Source of the DNA: Helopsaltes ochotensis
Lineage: Eukaryota; Chordata; Aves; Passeriformes; Locustellidae
Direction: 5' to 3'
Assembly: GCA_013400155.1 (NCBI GenBank)
Contig: VXBM01000683.1
Coordinates: 1-64,000, forward strand
Length of the DNA stretch: 64,000 bases
Part shown: positions 1-12,800 of the stretch, one piece after another
Position numbering within the stretch: the first letter of the stretch is position 1
Layout of the letters: the number at the start of each line of letters is the position of its first letter
The notes under the pieces: model-generated
Databases searched by the model: none
What the model saw: the letters and a program-made list of their open reading frames with translations, nothing else
Told to the model about the DNA's origin: nothing
Made by a program: the position numbers and the translations under genes

Positions 1-335
1 CGGCGGGCACAGCGGAGGCAGGCGGTCGAGCCCAGGTTACAAGTGTTTTGCCAGGCTGCCCGAAAGGTCGCGTTGAGGAATACGCTCAGTGCCGGCAGCT
101 CGATGTGCGGCTGCAGGCGAGCTGCAGGCTGAGCTCTGGGGAGCGGCAGCCCGAGGCGAAAGGCCGGGACCGGTCAAACCCTTTTACGCAGCGAAGGGCA
201 CGGGGACCTGTGTCCCAGCCAGGGGACCGCACACTCGGCAGGAGCCCGTGACCCCCAGACTTGCCTGCTCTCAGACAAGGGTATAAAAGCCCGGGGATTC
301 CTTTTCTTTGGGGCCCCTTCTCATAGGTACCCAAG
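1..335. promoter_or_regulatory. CpG-island edge, probably 5' end of TMEM62
   Basis: The first ~300 bases are GC- and CpG-rich and drop abruptly to AT-rich sequence near 335. This is the usual look of a vertebrate promoter/first-exon island. The first TMEM62 exon visible in the window starts in phase 0 at 3719, and the missing N-terminal part (about 60 residues by comparison with the human protein) must be upstream. None of the three forward frames at 1-35, ahead of a weak GT at 36-37, gives the hydrophobic lead-in expected before the SDIH motif, so I place coding exon 1 left of the window. A TATAAAA string occurs at 282-288; whether it is used is unknown. Confidence 0.5.
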
Positions 336-3300
336 TCGAACTGTTATTTTATTAATTACTGCACCAAGATTAAATTATTTGAACGATCCCGAAGTCTGAG
401 AAACCTGGGGCTGAGCTGGTAAGGAAACCTGGTCTGACTGTGAATGTGTGAGGAGGCCTCTACTCACCTCAGGTGGTACAAGTGTGACTGCCAGAGTGGC
501 TCCTGGATGGTTGCACAGAGAAGTTTCCTTATCAGACAAGATGTGTGTAGTGGAAGTGGGTAATTAAAAATCACCTAATTATTACACTACCCTATATATT
601 GCATCAGTACTGATGCAGAATTATCTAATATCCTGGGGAGAAATGCAGGCTCTGCCTGTCCTTTCCCTATCCATAACCTCAGAAAAGTTTTGTGGCTGAG
701 AAAGTAGCTTTACTGATTTATAGCAATAAAAGATACTGTGCCACTATTCAAAAGGTTAAATGTACGCAGCTCTGTTTCCAGGTTAAACATAAAATCCAAG
801 TTGACCTGGCATAGTCCTGGAAGCAAATTGTTACATCTTAGTGCTTCTGACTCTTCTCCCTAGAGCATTCCCGAAGCACTTAGTGTAGAACTAGCCACAA
901 AGGTGTTTACATAATTGTGGTTAATCTATGGCTGAGATGTCACAGGGATTGCTGTGCATTTCCTTCCGACAAATAGCTGCTTTTACTGTTTTGCTTTCAT
1001 TTTCAATCCTAAGAACACTTTGCCTGGCTTTATTAGCTGCAGGCAGTGCTCTTAGTGAACGAGCTGGCATATATTAGTCCTTTGGTTCTTTTCAATTGTG
1101 GTGTATTTTTTTTTCAGTAATTTTTCCTTAAGTGACTTAAGGCTTATTTTTACTGCAGAGTACATTTCAAGAGATAGGCTTGAATTAATGTAAGGAAAGC
1201 CCCTATCCTGCTGCTATCTTGTGAAGAGTCAGATACAGCAGTATATAGCAGCTGCAGAGCTACACTGACAAGCAGCTTGCACAGGCCCATGTTTCTCTTG
1301 CCATGTTCTCTCTGATTGTCACTTCGAGTGGAGTTCTCCCAAGGATAGGTCACAGCACAGCTAATTTGAGACTTGGCTTTACTTTCAAGTGGTTCTGTCG
1401 TCTTTCAGACATGCCCTTTAACAGCTGCTTTATCATTGACCTAACCTGGAAACTAATCAAGCACCAAATGCAGCCTTGTGCCTGATGACATTGTGGGAAA
1501 CAGACTTCAGGCTCCCTGGTGACTCCATAGGTCTAGCCTAGGTCACTGAATAGAGCTCAAGATGGTTAGTTCTGCCCCCAGCAGTTCCTGCCTTGTTTTT
1601 CTTCCCATACACTGGACTACCTCTTCTTAAACTGAAGTAAATCACAGTCTTTCTACTTTAATCTTCTATTAAAGTAGCTCATCCACCTTTATTGTAGCAG
1701 AATTTCCTTTCTTACCCAGTGCCAAATAGACACTCTAGCTCAGTATTTGACAAGCTTATAATTATTTCTCCCATTTCTGTCAGCTGAATGCATTCTACTG
1801 TTGCTCTGGACTTTGTAATTCTCCCTTGTTGGTACTTGCCTCTCCTGAAACCACATCTTTGCTAGATAAGGAATGTTGATGGTGATATCTCCTCACCCCT
1901 AAATCTCTTCCAACCCGTTTTGTTGAAAGTAGCTGCCTATGATGTAATGAGAGGCCAAGTATCCACATCAGTCAGAGGGATGGGAAAGAGCAGCAAATGG
2001 ACTTTCACCTACATTTTGGAAAGTAAATAAGAGCATTATAAGCTTTTCATCTTGCCCGCTCTCTTTCCTTTTATTAGGATATCATCTGAAGTGAATTCAA
2101 AATTTAAAAAAAAAAAAAAAAAGGGAGACGCTCCACTTCTGAGATCTTCATATGTCATGGCTGTTAGTGATGACAGAAACTTAGTCCCAGCTCTCAGAAG
2201 TCCCAGGACACTGTAATTCTTAGAAATGACAAGTTGGACTTTTTTTAAATCTTAAACTCACAGGGAAGAAAAATGGGAAGGGCACTGTAGGAAATCAGGC
2301 TTCCAAACCACTCTCTGCTGTAAGTTTGAAAATTTACATTTGCTGGTAGAGCAGGAGTAAATTTTCTTTAAGATCTTTTTTCTCAAGAATGAAAACTGTA
2401 GAGGTTTTGATTTTCTCTGTTTGATTGCTGAGATAAATTAATTGCAAATCCACAGGCTGAAAAGAAGCAAGACAAGTTGTATCCTTGTCAATGATTAAAT
2501 CAGGTTTGATGTATCAAGGTACTTTTGCTGTGCTCTTTGCTTCACACTAGTTTGAATGCATCAATGAAAGTGAACATAAAGTTTTAGATAAAAGTGTTTG
2601 CCTTTTTTAGCATGCAGTTCTGATCTAGGCAAAAATTCTATGTCATTCCAAATGGGGAATTTTCCTAGGCAGAATTAAAGAAATGTATTCAGGTAATATA
2701 TTCTTTGTATAAAGATGACTGAATAAGTAGAAGTAAATCATTTTACTCCAAGATACTTTATCTGGATTTTCCAAAAACTACAAGCTTTACAAGAACAGGT
2801 TTATTAAACTGAATGTAAAAGTTAATGTTTTTCTTTCCAAGTAATATTGTCAGATGGCCATGAGCATGTGCTTACTGCTTTTTGAGCATCAAATACCATT
2901 TCTTTAAACCAAGGAGGACAATTCATCAATTGACTGACTGAAGTAGAATGGAAAGTGGAATTGAAACCATTCACACAAGGGGTTTTTTGTACAGTATTGA
3001 AAAGCCACAATGTAAAAAAAAAAAAAAGAATAAAAAATAAAAATCTTACTTTTCTTATTCTCCCCAAACGGCTTTTCTGATATGACAGCTTTGACTGATT
3101 CAAAAATGAACAGCATCTTTTACAGCGATATACTAGTCATATCATCATTTCTTAGGCAATCTTTGCATTCTTGAGGGCACATGGAATGGAATCTAAACAC
3201 ACTTGTTAGCTCCATTAAAATGCTTGGATAGAATATTAAAAATCTTTCCACTCAGCTACTGGAAATGTCACACCAGGTACAAAATAAATTCTCAGTACGT

Positions 3301-3718
3301 TTCAAGTTTTAGGTAGCTTTAACCTATTGCTTTGCAGAACTACTTTGTATTCTTACTTGCAGCAAAACCACAGTGTTGCACAGAAACTCGCAGAATCTGA
3401 AAAGCAACAGGCCACTTGCAGTCGTCACAATTTACTGTGGATACTTAAGTATTTCTTCATATTATTTTATGCCCTGAGTTTTAAGGAAATTTTCTTGATG
3501 TAAATGTGATTTTAGGGGTTAGAGTTGCAATATCATTTGCTTGTTCTGCTTTCGTTCTCCCCTAGACACTCACTTCTGTTTCTCCTTGTATCCATTAACA
3601 CTGACATGAATCACTGTGACTGCTCTTCTGTTGCATTCTTATGTATACTTGGCTTTGCAGAACAACCTAAGGAACCAATAACACTCTTGGGGCAGTGTTT
3701 CATTCCTCTCTTTTGCAG

Positions 3719-3830
3719 GTGTCAGATATTCATATCAGCAAGTTTCGGGATCCCAAACGAGCTCCTGACTTTGAAAAATTCTGTTCTGAAACAATTGATG
3801 TAATTCAGCCAGCACTTGTTCTAGCAACAG
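3719..3830 (+). CDS. TMEM62: TMEM62 exon 2 (first metal-binding motif)
   Basis: The acceptor is TTTTGCAG and the donor GTAAGC. It starts in phase 0 and ends in phase 1. It encodes VSDIHISKF through QPALVLATG; D and H of SDIH are the first metal ligands of the calcineurin-like phosphoesterase domain. Confidence 0.93.
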
Positions 3831-6800
3831 GTAAGCAGTTGTAAAGTGTGAATTGGGTGTACTATCAAAGGAACAGCAAATAGGCAAAATTCTAGGATCT
3901 CAAGACAGAACTTTAAACATTAAGGTATCTTAAGCAATGGAAATGGAATTGCAGTTGAAGAAAGACTGCTAGAAGCTGAAAAGAATAACTTCTCAACAAG
4001 AGAATTATTTTTTCTTCAGCGTTCGGTTTGATCAGTGAGTTTAGTGTGTTCTGTATGTAACAGACACAATAACACAAGATAGCTGTTGTTGTCTCAATAT
4101 GTGTTGCTGCATCTTAGTCCTTGCTAGCAGCTACCTTCCCTGTTGTCCTGGCCGTGATTCTACATTGTTTGTGTTTGAAATTACAGAAGTGAGCAATGTC
4201 TGTGGTTATTCAGCAGGAGACAGTTCCTCTCCCAGAACAATCCCAGCTCATTTGTATGAAATTCACCTGTGAATTAATGTAAGATTTTATTGCTAGTTTC
4301 CATTTGAACATATCATACCAAGAGAGGTGAAATAACCCTTGCCACTTCATTTGACAGCTTGCTATTGAAATAGATTAAGTTTTGACAAGAAAATCAATCA
4401 TTACTGTATGCCAGGCTTTAGAATCTTAATGCTAGACCTGGAGTTTTGTTTCTACGGAGAGTTGTTTATCTAATTGGTGAAAGTGCTGCAGTGATATGGT
4501 CAATAGGTGTCTGATGAGGCTTCTGCATCTGCATTAGAAGGAATTTACCCTGACCTTGTGGACCAGATACAGGAACATCCAGATTTCACTCAGACCTGCA
4601 GACACTTACACTTGGAGGCGGGGATGGTGTGTCTACTTACAGTATTTGTAAGCTGTGTAGGCCTCTAGTTATAGCTCACCTTTGTACACTCTCAGGTGAT
4701 CTGACAGATGCTAAGACAAGAGATAAACTGGGATCTGAGCAGGTAGAAGATGAGTGGAAAACTTACCAGTCAATCCTGAAGAGATCAAGGGTCATGGAAA
4801 AAACCAAGTGGATAGACATCAAAGGGAATCATGGTAAGAGGAAAATGAAGCATTTCTGTCTTCCCTGTGATTGCAGATCACAGAATATAGAGGTAAAGTG
4901 TTAGTACCCACCAGTGTGTTAGTACTCATGAATCAGGAGAAGGCCTTGCCATCCACATGTCTACTGAGGACACACTTCAACTACAAGCTCCTACTGGAGT
5001 TTTAGTACCAGAGAAGTGAGAGTCTTTTACTTGGCAAGTGGTAGAACGTGACTTTAGTTCATGATGTTAATTTCCACGTCATTATCTTATATACCACATT
5101 ATTTAATGGCGGGGCAAACTGTAACCTTACCATGCTGAAGAAGTGGTTTCAATTTACTTCTCATAGACTTCCCCCTCACAAGTTTAAGTTTAAAAGGTAT
5201 TCCATGTCCAGCAGCTAAAGAAAATTTGGTTTCTTTTGAATAGAAGGGAGTCACAGGAGTTTATATCCATCGGTTGTTTCCACACTGTAAACATTCAAAC
5301 GCAAGCTGACAATCATGTAGGCTGCATAAACAGGCTGTTACAGGGAGCTGCACCGAGGGGAAAAAAATGCATGCTTTGTCATAAACATCCACAGAGGTGG
5401 AACTGTTGCAGTACAGACCTCCCCAAGCTGATGTCTGTTCTACACATGCTATTCTCTGATGCTATGGCTACTTTTTTCCATGAATGAGTTAAATCTTACT
5501 CACAGAGCATGCACCCAGTCCAAAAAAGCTCTGAAAGCTCCGTGGTCAAAATGCAGACAGGAGCAGCTTTTAGCTGCTAAATAACGATTTATATTCCCAC
5601 AATGCCTTTATCTTTGAATGGAAGCTTAAATGAGAAAACTATTGCAATTTAATTGCATTGAGTAAAAAATGTCTCCTCTGCAGAGTTAGTCTGCTTGTCA
5701 ATCGTGCATTTTTTTTTAAAGTAGCTCTTCAGCATCTGCTGAGACTGCTTTATCTCAACATTACCTAGTTAGATACAGGGGCCAATGATCAATTTGATCT
5801 GAAAGTTTCCTTATTTCGTTTTTGTCTCCCTTACAGATTCATTCAACATTCCACGCCTGGATAGTGTTCAGAATTATTACAGGTACTTTTATTTACCATA
5901 CAGATGCAGCTATATTCAAGGTCAAATTCACTAAACAATATTCTGTTTTCACTTATCACATATATGCTTTTTCACTGACTTTCCTATAGCCCAGGATCAC
6001 ATCTACTATTCCCTCTGTCTTTTGTATTGTCAGTTAGTAGAGCAGAATCGATTGAGAAAATAGAGACTTCTTTGTGCAGATTTTTTATCTCTTATCCTTC
6101 TGTGTTTTGTAATTGAGTGTGTTAAATCTGTCAATGTCAAAAATTTTTAGTCACACTCTAGGAGGCAATGGAAGAGCGAAACTGAGGGGTTTTTAAAGTA
6201 AATAAAAATATAAATAATATAAAAATATTAAAATAATAAAAATTATTTGCAGAAATAAAAATAGAAGCTAGGGAAAACAGTTATTCAACACCACATTCTG
6301 GTGTTCATTATGCATTAAAATTAAAATGCATAAAAAGAGGCAGTGGGTTGAAATACAATTTTCTTACAGAGAAACATAGGTTCCTATTATATTGTCATAG
6401 CATTAGCAGAGGATGAATCAACTGTTACACATACTCAAAGTGGGACTAAAGGAAGAAGTTGATGATGTTGATAAATATAATGTTAGCTTAAAAATATTGT
6501 GAAAGAGTTTATGGCACTAGAAATATTGAAAACTTGTTTTTTAATATATTGGTTTGTATTCTATTCAGGTCTATTCTACTCTATTCTTTCTGGCAATTTT
6601 ATTGTTCTCATTGGTAGAGGAACAGGGATGTGAACTGATTTCTGGATGGCTGTGTTCAAATTATACTCACCATCTGAATGGTTTTAGCTTCCACAAATCA
6701 TGCAGGGAGTAAAACAAAATTAAAACAACTCAAAAAATCCCAAATGCACACAAAATGCCCACCCCAAAACCCCAAAAGATAATCAAAAAAAACCCAAACA

Positions 6801-9800
6801 AACAACCTAAACTTAATTAATTTTTGTGATTAAATTATTAACTCACAATCATTTTAGTTACAGAATTTAATCCTTAATAGAGCAATTTAGGTGGTACCGG
6901 TAATTGAAATGTTATGTATTTGACAATGGAAGATATGTACAATTCCCATTTAGCATGAAGTATCAAAAGCACTTCAGTTTTGTAAGTCAGAAATAGGGAA
7001 ATTACTTGTTGTCAATGGAAGGAGAGAAAGCAATGTATATTTGTCATGGCTACAAGCTTTCCTAACAGCAGTATTTCCATTTTACTTTGTTAGGAAATAC
7101 TCCGCCTGGCGTAAAGATGGCTCTTTCCATTACATCCACACCACCTCTTTTGGGAACTATTCGTTCATCTGCGTGGATGCCACACTCAGCCCAGGCCCCA
7201 AGAGACCCTATAATTTTTTTGGGATTTTAAACATGGTATTGTATAAGTCTTTGCATTCCATTTTTCTGGCTGTTTTATTTCTGTAGTGATTTGGGTTTTT
7301 TTAATCTAGAAAAAACGTTTGAAAGATTTGTGTTCAAAATGTTTACTTTTTTAACTTATAATGCATATGAGACATTTATTTAGCAAAATGGATTTGTCAC
7401 CTGCCTGTTTCAGAATCAAATGGCAGAGCTGTCTCTGATGGCAAAAGAAAGTCTACACAGCAACCATACTATCTGGTTTGGCCATTACCCCACCTCAACA
7501 ATCATCTCCCCATCCCCTGGAATACGAACACTAATGAGGTAAGATCTTATCCTGTAGGTTTTCAGCATGAAGTGCATTTCTTGCCTGTCTTCACATGCTC
7601 ATCTCTCACTGTTCAGGTTTTCTTCAGTGATATTACCTTCCCACCCAAATAATCCCAATTCTTACGGGTTTTTTTTTAGTTCTGCCACAGCCTATTTATG
7701 TGGACATCTCCATACAATGGGTGGGCTGATGCCAGTCTTGCACAGTCAACACTATGGTGGCACTCTGGAACTTGAATTGGGAGACTGGATGGATAATAGG
7801 AGGTAAGCAAAGCCCATATGAGAAAATTATTATATGAAACCTACCTTGCTGTACTGTGATGTCCTTTTATGCTGTGTGGTGAATTTGAAAGAAGCATAAG
7901 GTCAGCCTGACTGGTTATTACTATTAATGCTTTTGAAAAAAAACGTCTTGTGTGTATGTTTGGGATTTTCCCCATATCAGCAGTGTGTGCTAATAAATGA
8001 ATTTTTTAAATTAATTCTTGAAATTTAAAAGTTTAAAAGGGGACATTTAAATATCCCTTTAGCATGTGTTTAGTATTCATATGCAGACAAATAAACTGTT
8101 ATAAAATTCAGCATCACAACTTCAAAATACACATGCACTGCGATAGCTGTTAGAGTTCTTGACATAGAAGTAATCCACCTGAGAAATGTTCCCTTAGTAG
8201 CATATCGAAAAGTGTCTGATGCTACGTGGAGTGTATAGTAGTATATTAGCTTTTATTCTGCAGTAATCCAAAGAAAGATACTGGTATGAATACAGGGAAA
8301 GAGCACACTGAGGTCATTGTCCTTAACTAGAGTACCTACACAGACACTGTAGAAATGTACCTTGTATTTGAGTTCTTTAATGTAATGTTCATCTATCTGA
8401 TTCATGTGCAAAATTCCATAGATCTTCACACTTGGAACTTTGAGTACTGCTACCATGATTTATAATAGAATTAACCTCATCAGAGACAAGCAACAGTACA
8501 GTTAATACAGCAGAGTTGGAAAATGTAAGATCAACTGCAGAAGAGAATAAATGGAAAATAAAGCCAAGTTCTGTTTAGGAACTTGAGAAGCATGGGAATC
8601 AGCTGTTCACACAGCAGTTTGTATTAACAAAATTTTTTTCCTTTCATTGTAGGTACCGGATCCTCGCATTTGATCATGACCTCCTCAGCTTCGCAGATCT
8701 TAACTTCGAAGAGTGGCCTGTAGTTCTCATCACCAATCCCAAATCCTTCCTTTACAGCAGTTCTACTCATGAACCACTAGTCAAAATTCTTTATTCCACT
8801 CATATCAGGTACCCTGTAATGTCTTTATTTCACAGTATTTAACTATATTTATATGTATATACACAAAACCTCTCTTTTAAATGTGTGCCTACTGTTCTCA
8901 GAATTTGCTTTTCTCTGGAAGATTGTTCCAGAGAGCTCTCTTTGTATCATATTTGTGATTGTGTAGTAGTAACTCCCGTTTGATTTATTTATGCAGTTAC
9001 TTCCCCTAAAGTCAATTGAACTGTATGTAACCAAAGCTGATCAATTAGTATATAATTAAAATAGATTAATATGTAATCAATAGGCATAGATTAGTATGTA
9101 ATCTGTGTTATTTATCTTACATGTTCACATCGACTCTGCTGATTTCAGGATTTTGTCTATGCATTTTTCTAAATGTTTTCTCTATTCACTTCAGGCTTCT
9201 TAACTTTTTGTCTTTGCAATTCTACATCCTTTATGTATTAAAACATGAGAAGTCTCTGCCAATTTTCATATTCATTTTAAATCTCTTCATCTTTCCATTT
9301 TTTACCGTATCTATTTAATTTTTACATTTATATTTCAAATTTTAGGCCCTTTTCAGCATTTTATTTGCTGTTATGACTAATCTGCTTGAAATACTGCATA
9401 CATAGGGTTACAATAAAATGAAGTTTGTCATACTTTTCAGTTAGGGAACAGTATCCTACTAGGTGTCCTAATTACTTTCCAGTTTCCTGTTCAGAATCTT
9501 ATCTGAACATTCTTATGATTAAATTAAATATATGAGCTGGTAGAATTGTTCACCATAACTGTATGAAACTCTTTCATTTGACTAAAACATGCTCTGGAAT
9601 GCCTTTTGTATTACCAGAAATGAAAGGAATTGTATGTGCAATATTTTGAGTCTGTATTAGTATCACTGTTTCTGTAAGTATAAGCACTGCCAAGTGACAA
9701 TGCAGTTTTTGGTATCTGAGATCTGCAATATCAGTCTTGGAAGACTTGGAATTCCACCCCATTTGTCCCAAATGCAGTTACAAACTCTGAGAGGTTATAT

Positions 9801-12800
9801 TCTGACTAGCAAAAAAAAAAAAAAATTAAAAAAAAATTAAAATTAAAAAAACCCCCCACTCCCAAAAACAAAGGACTTTAGAGGGAGAGAGCCTGGCATT
9901 TTTTTATGAAGCCATCTACAAGTGTATGGTTATGTGTCTGTGTGTGCTGGAGGATGATGCCTCCCACTTGTGTTAGCAAATGTTTTGAAGCAAGAGTTAT
10001 AAAATTATTTCTGCTAGGACCTTACAATTTCTGCCACCTTTTTGTCTGTTCCACAGCCAGTTTTCTATCCTGTTCTTTTGTGTAGTGCCATACAGAGCTA
10101 CTTTTTTTTAACTGTAGGAAACAGCTACCATGTTACCATTAGTCTACAGATACTTCACTGTTTTAAATTCTAAATCTTTTGCACTCTTTACTACAAGGCA
10201 GCTTAACCTTTAGGGACTTTCTTGTAAGGAAGTAATGACATACCTGCAAGTCCAGTAACGAATCTGTTCTTTTGCACTTTATTTACTCCTTAGAATTCTG
10301 GCATTCTCTCCTTCTGTCATTATCTCTGTCAAAGTCTACATAGATGGAGTTCACCTGGGGAATGCACATCAGGTATCTGGCCCTCTCTATGTGTTGAAGT
10401 GGAGCCCACAAAACTACAGTGAAGGGTTCCATCACATAGATGTGACTGTTCAGGTAAGGTACCTGTTGGCATTCTTTGTATTTTTTTTTTTGTTGGTCGT
10501 GGCTTCTCTATGACCCTCCTGTGCCTCAGGAACAAAATACATGATAACAGACATATGTCGCCCTGATTTTCAGCCTTCTGATGTGTTTTCATTCTTGCAA
10601 CGAAGTTCTCACACCTTCAAGTATCAACAAATAGTTTGTTTTCATATTTTCATGGAGGAGGAAAGAGTTGATGGACTGTTAGTTTGACCAGTGGGATTGG
10701 AGAGGTAGCGACGCTCTCGGCCAATCCATGGTTAGGATGAAGAAAGTATATAATAGAGTCAGAATAAAGGTCAAGCCTCTTTTGCTCTTTCACATTCCGA
10801 GCATCTGTATCTTTTTGCTGTGCTCAACAGCAACAGACATACTTTCATATTTGTCTGATTACAAAAACCAAAGGATTTAATAAAAGAATAAACATTGACT
10901 GCTAAGCACCAAAATATTCATAAAGTGCTGAGCTAAAGAAGGAAATATTGTTTTTCGTAAGAAGTAAAATAAGTGACTCGAGAAGTGCAAACCTGAATTG
11001 AAATTGTCCAGAGATGTCAAAAATTACAAGAAAGGATTCTAAGGGTATATAAACAACAAGCAGAAACAGAAGGAAAATACTGGCCAGGTGTTAAACAGCT
11101 GAGGTGAATTAGTCACCAACGACTCGGAAAAGGCAGAGGTTCTGCATCAACACCTCTTCACCTCTGTCTTTATCAGCAGTGTTGGGCCTCAGGCCTTGGG
11201 AACAAGGATCAAGGGTGATGCAGAGACCCACTGTCAGTGAAGGAAGAGATGGAGTAAGACCTGTCACAGGAGCTTGATCCTACAGATCAATGGGCCCTGA
11301 CAGTTTCCACTCCAGAATGTTAAGAGACTTGGTTGACATCTTTGTGAGGCCACTCTCCATAGTCTTGGAGAAGTTGTGGAGATCAGGGGCATCCCAGAAG
11401 ACTGGCAGAAGGCTAATGACTCTCCTGTCTGCAAGAAGGGCTTAAAGGAGGATTCAGGAAATTAATAGGCCCATCAGTCTTACTTCAGTCCCTGGGAAAA
11501 TAAGAAAACAAATCCTTATGGGGGGTTATCTCAAGTCAGATGAAGCACATGACTGGGAAGAGCCAACACAGACTAATCAAAGGCGAATTGTGGGCTAAGA
11601 AGAACATTATGAAGTTCATCAAGGAAAAGTGTTAAGACTTGCACATGGGAAAACATAATCCAGGAGTGCAGCACAGGCTGTGATCTGCTTGGCTGGGGAG
11701 CAGCTCTGTGAAAAAGGACCTCAGTGTACTGGTGGACACAAGCTCAATGTGAATGAACAGTGTGCTGGTGCAGCGGAGAAAATCTACTGGATGCCGGGGT
11801 GCATCCACAAGGGCATCACCAACCAAGATAAGTCACCATCCTGCTGAAGAGTGCTTGTCAGGCCACACCTGGAACACTGTGCTCAAATTGTTGACTAAGT
11901 GACAATAAACAATGAACAAATGGTTGTTTATCTATGTGAGTTTATGGCAAATACACCAGCAATTAAGCACAAAATTTTAAAATATTGTAATATGGGCTAT
12001 TAACTAGAATTGAACTTTCAGAAAACAATTGGTGGGGACAGGGGGGAAGGCAGTAAACCATCACAGTCTTCCATAAGTTGTTGAATCTCTGCCAGGCTCT
12101 TTTTCATATGTAGCACTTTCAGATTATGATTTTATAATCACCAATTTACGTGAAACTGCAGAATTGACTGTAAGTAATCCTTTGTAGGTAGACTTTAATA
12201 CAGCAGTATGCCAGAAAAGCATGCATCAATTGTATCTTTCTAGAGAAGCACAATGTTAATTAGGAACTTAACCTAGACAGCTTTTTGTACCACTGATATG
12301 TAATTGCTCTCATTTTATATCAATCTAGGATGCTTCAGGAAGAATTGGCACACGGGGCCATTTATTTGGTATGGAAGAAAACCTCTCTCTTAGATTTGAC
12401 TTTTGGCCATCTGTTATTCTTCTCACTGACCACTATGTTCTAGTAAGTACTTTCAGCAAAACAGCTCTTACTCCATGTTGATTTCCCAAGCTGCAGTAGG
12501 CATTTTCGTAATTCCTAAAGGAATTCATATACTTGAATGCAGTTTACTTTTCTATATATGACTCTGTTAGAATTCCAAAACCTTTAAAGTTTCTCAAGTT
12601 GCACACTTCAACCACAAATGTGCAGCAATGGTTTATACAAATAGTTGATGCCCTGAATTTAGTCCCAATTGTCCATTTTTGGGCATAAGTATACACACAT
12701 TTTGTGCAAGCAAGAAATTGAAAAGGAGCTACTGGAGACAGTGGAAACATTAAATGGAAGAGAAATTCTCTGTGAATTGTTGCAATATATTTTCTGGAAA

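Noticed and set aside
1..40. Window start as the end of TMEM62 coding exon 1
   Set aside because: A GT at 36-37 would give phase 0, but the translated residues are Ala/Gly/Arg-rich and do not fit the conserved hydrophobic strand before SDIH; the donor is also weak.
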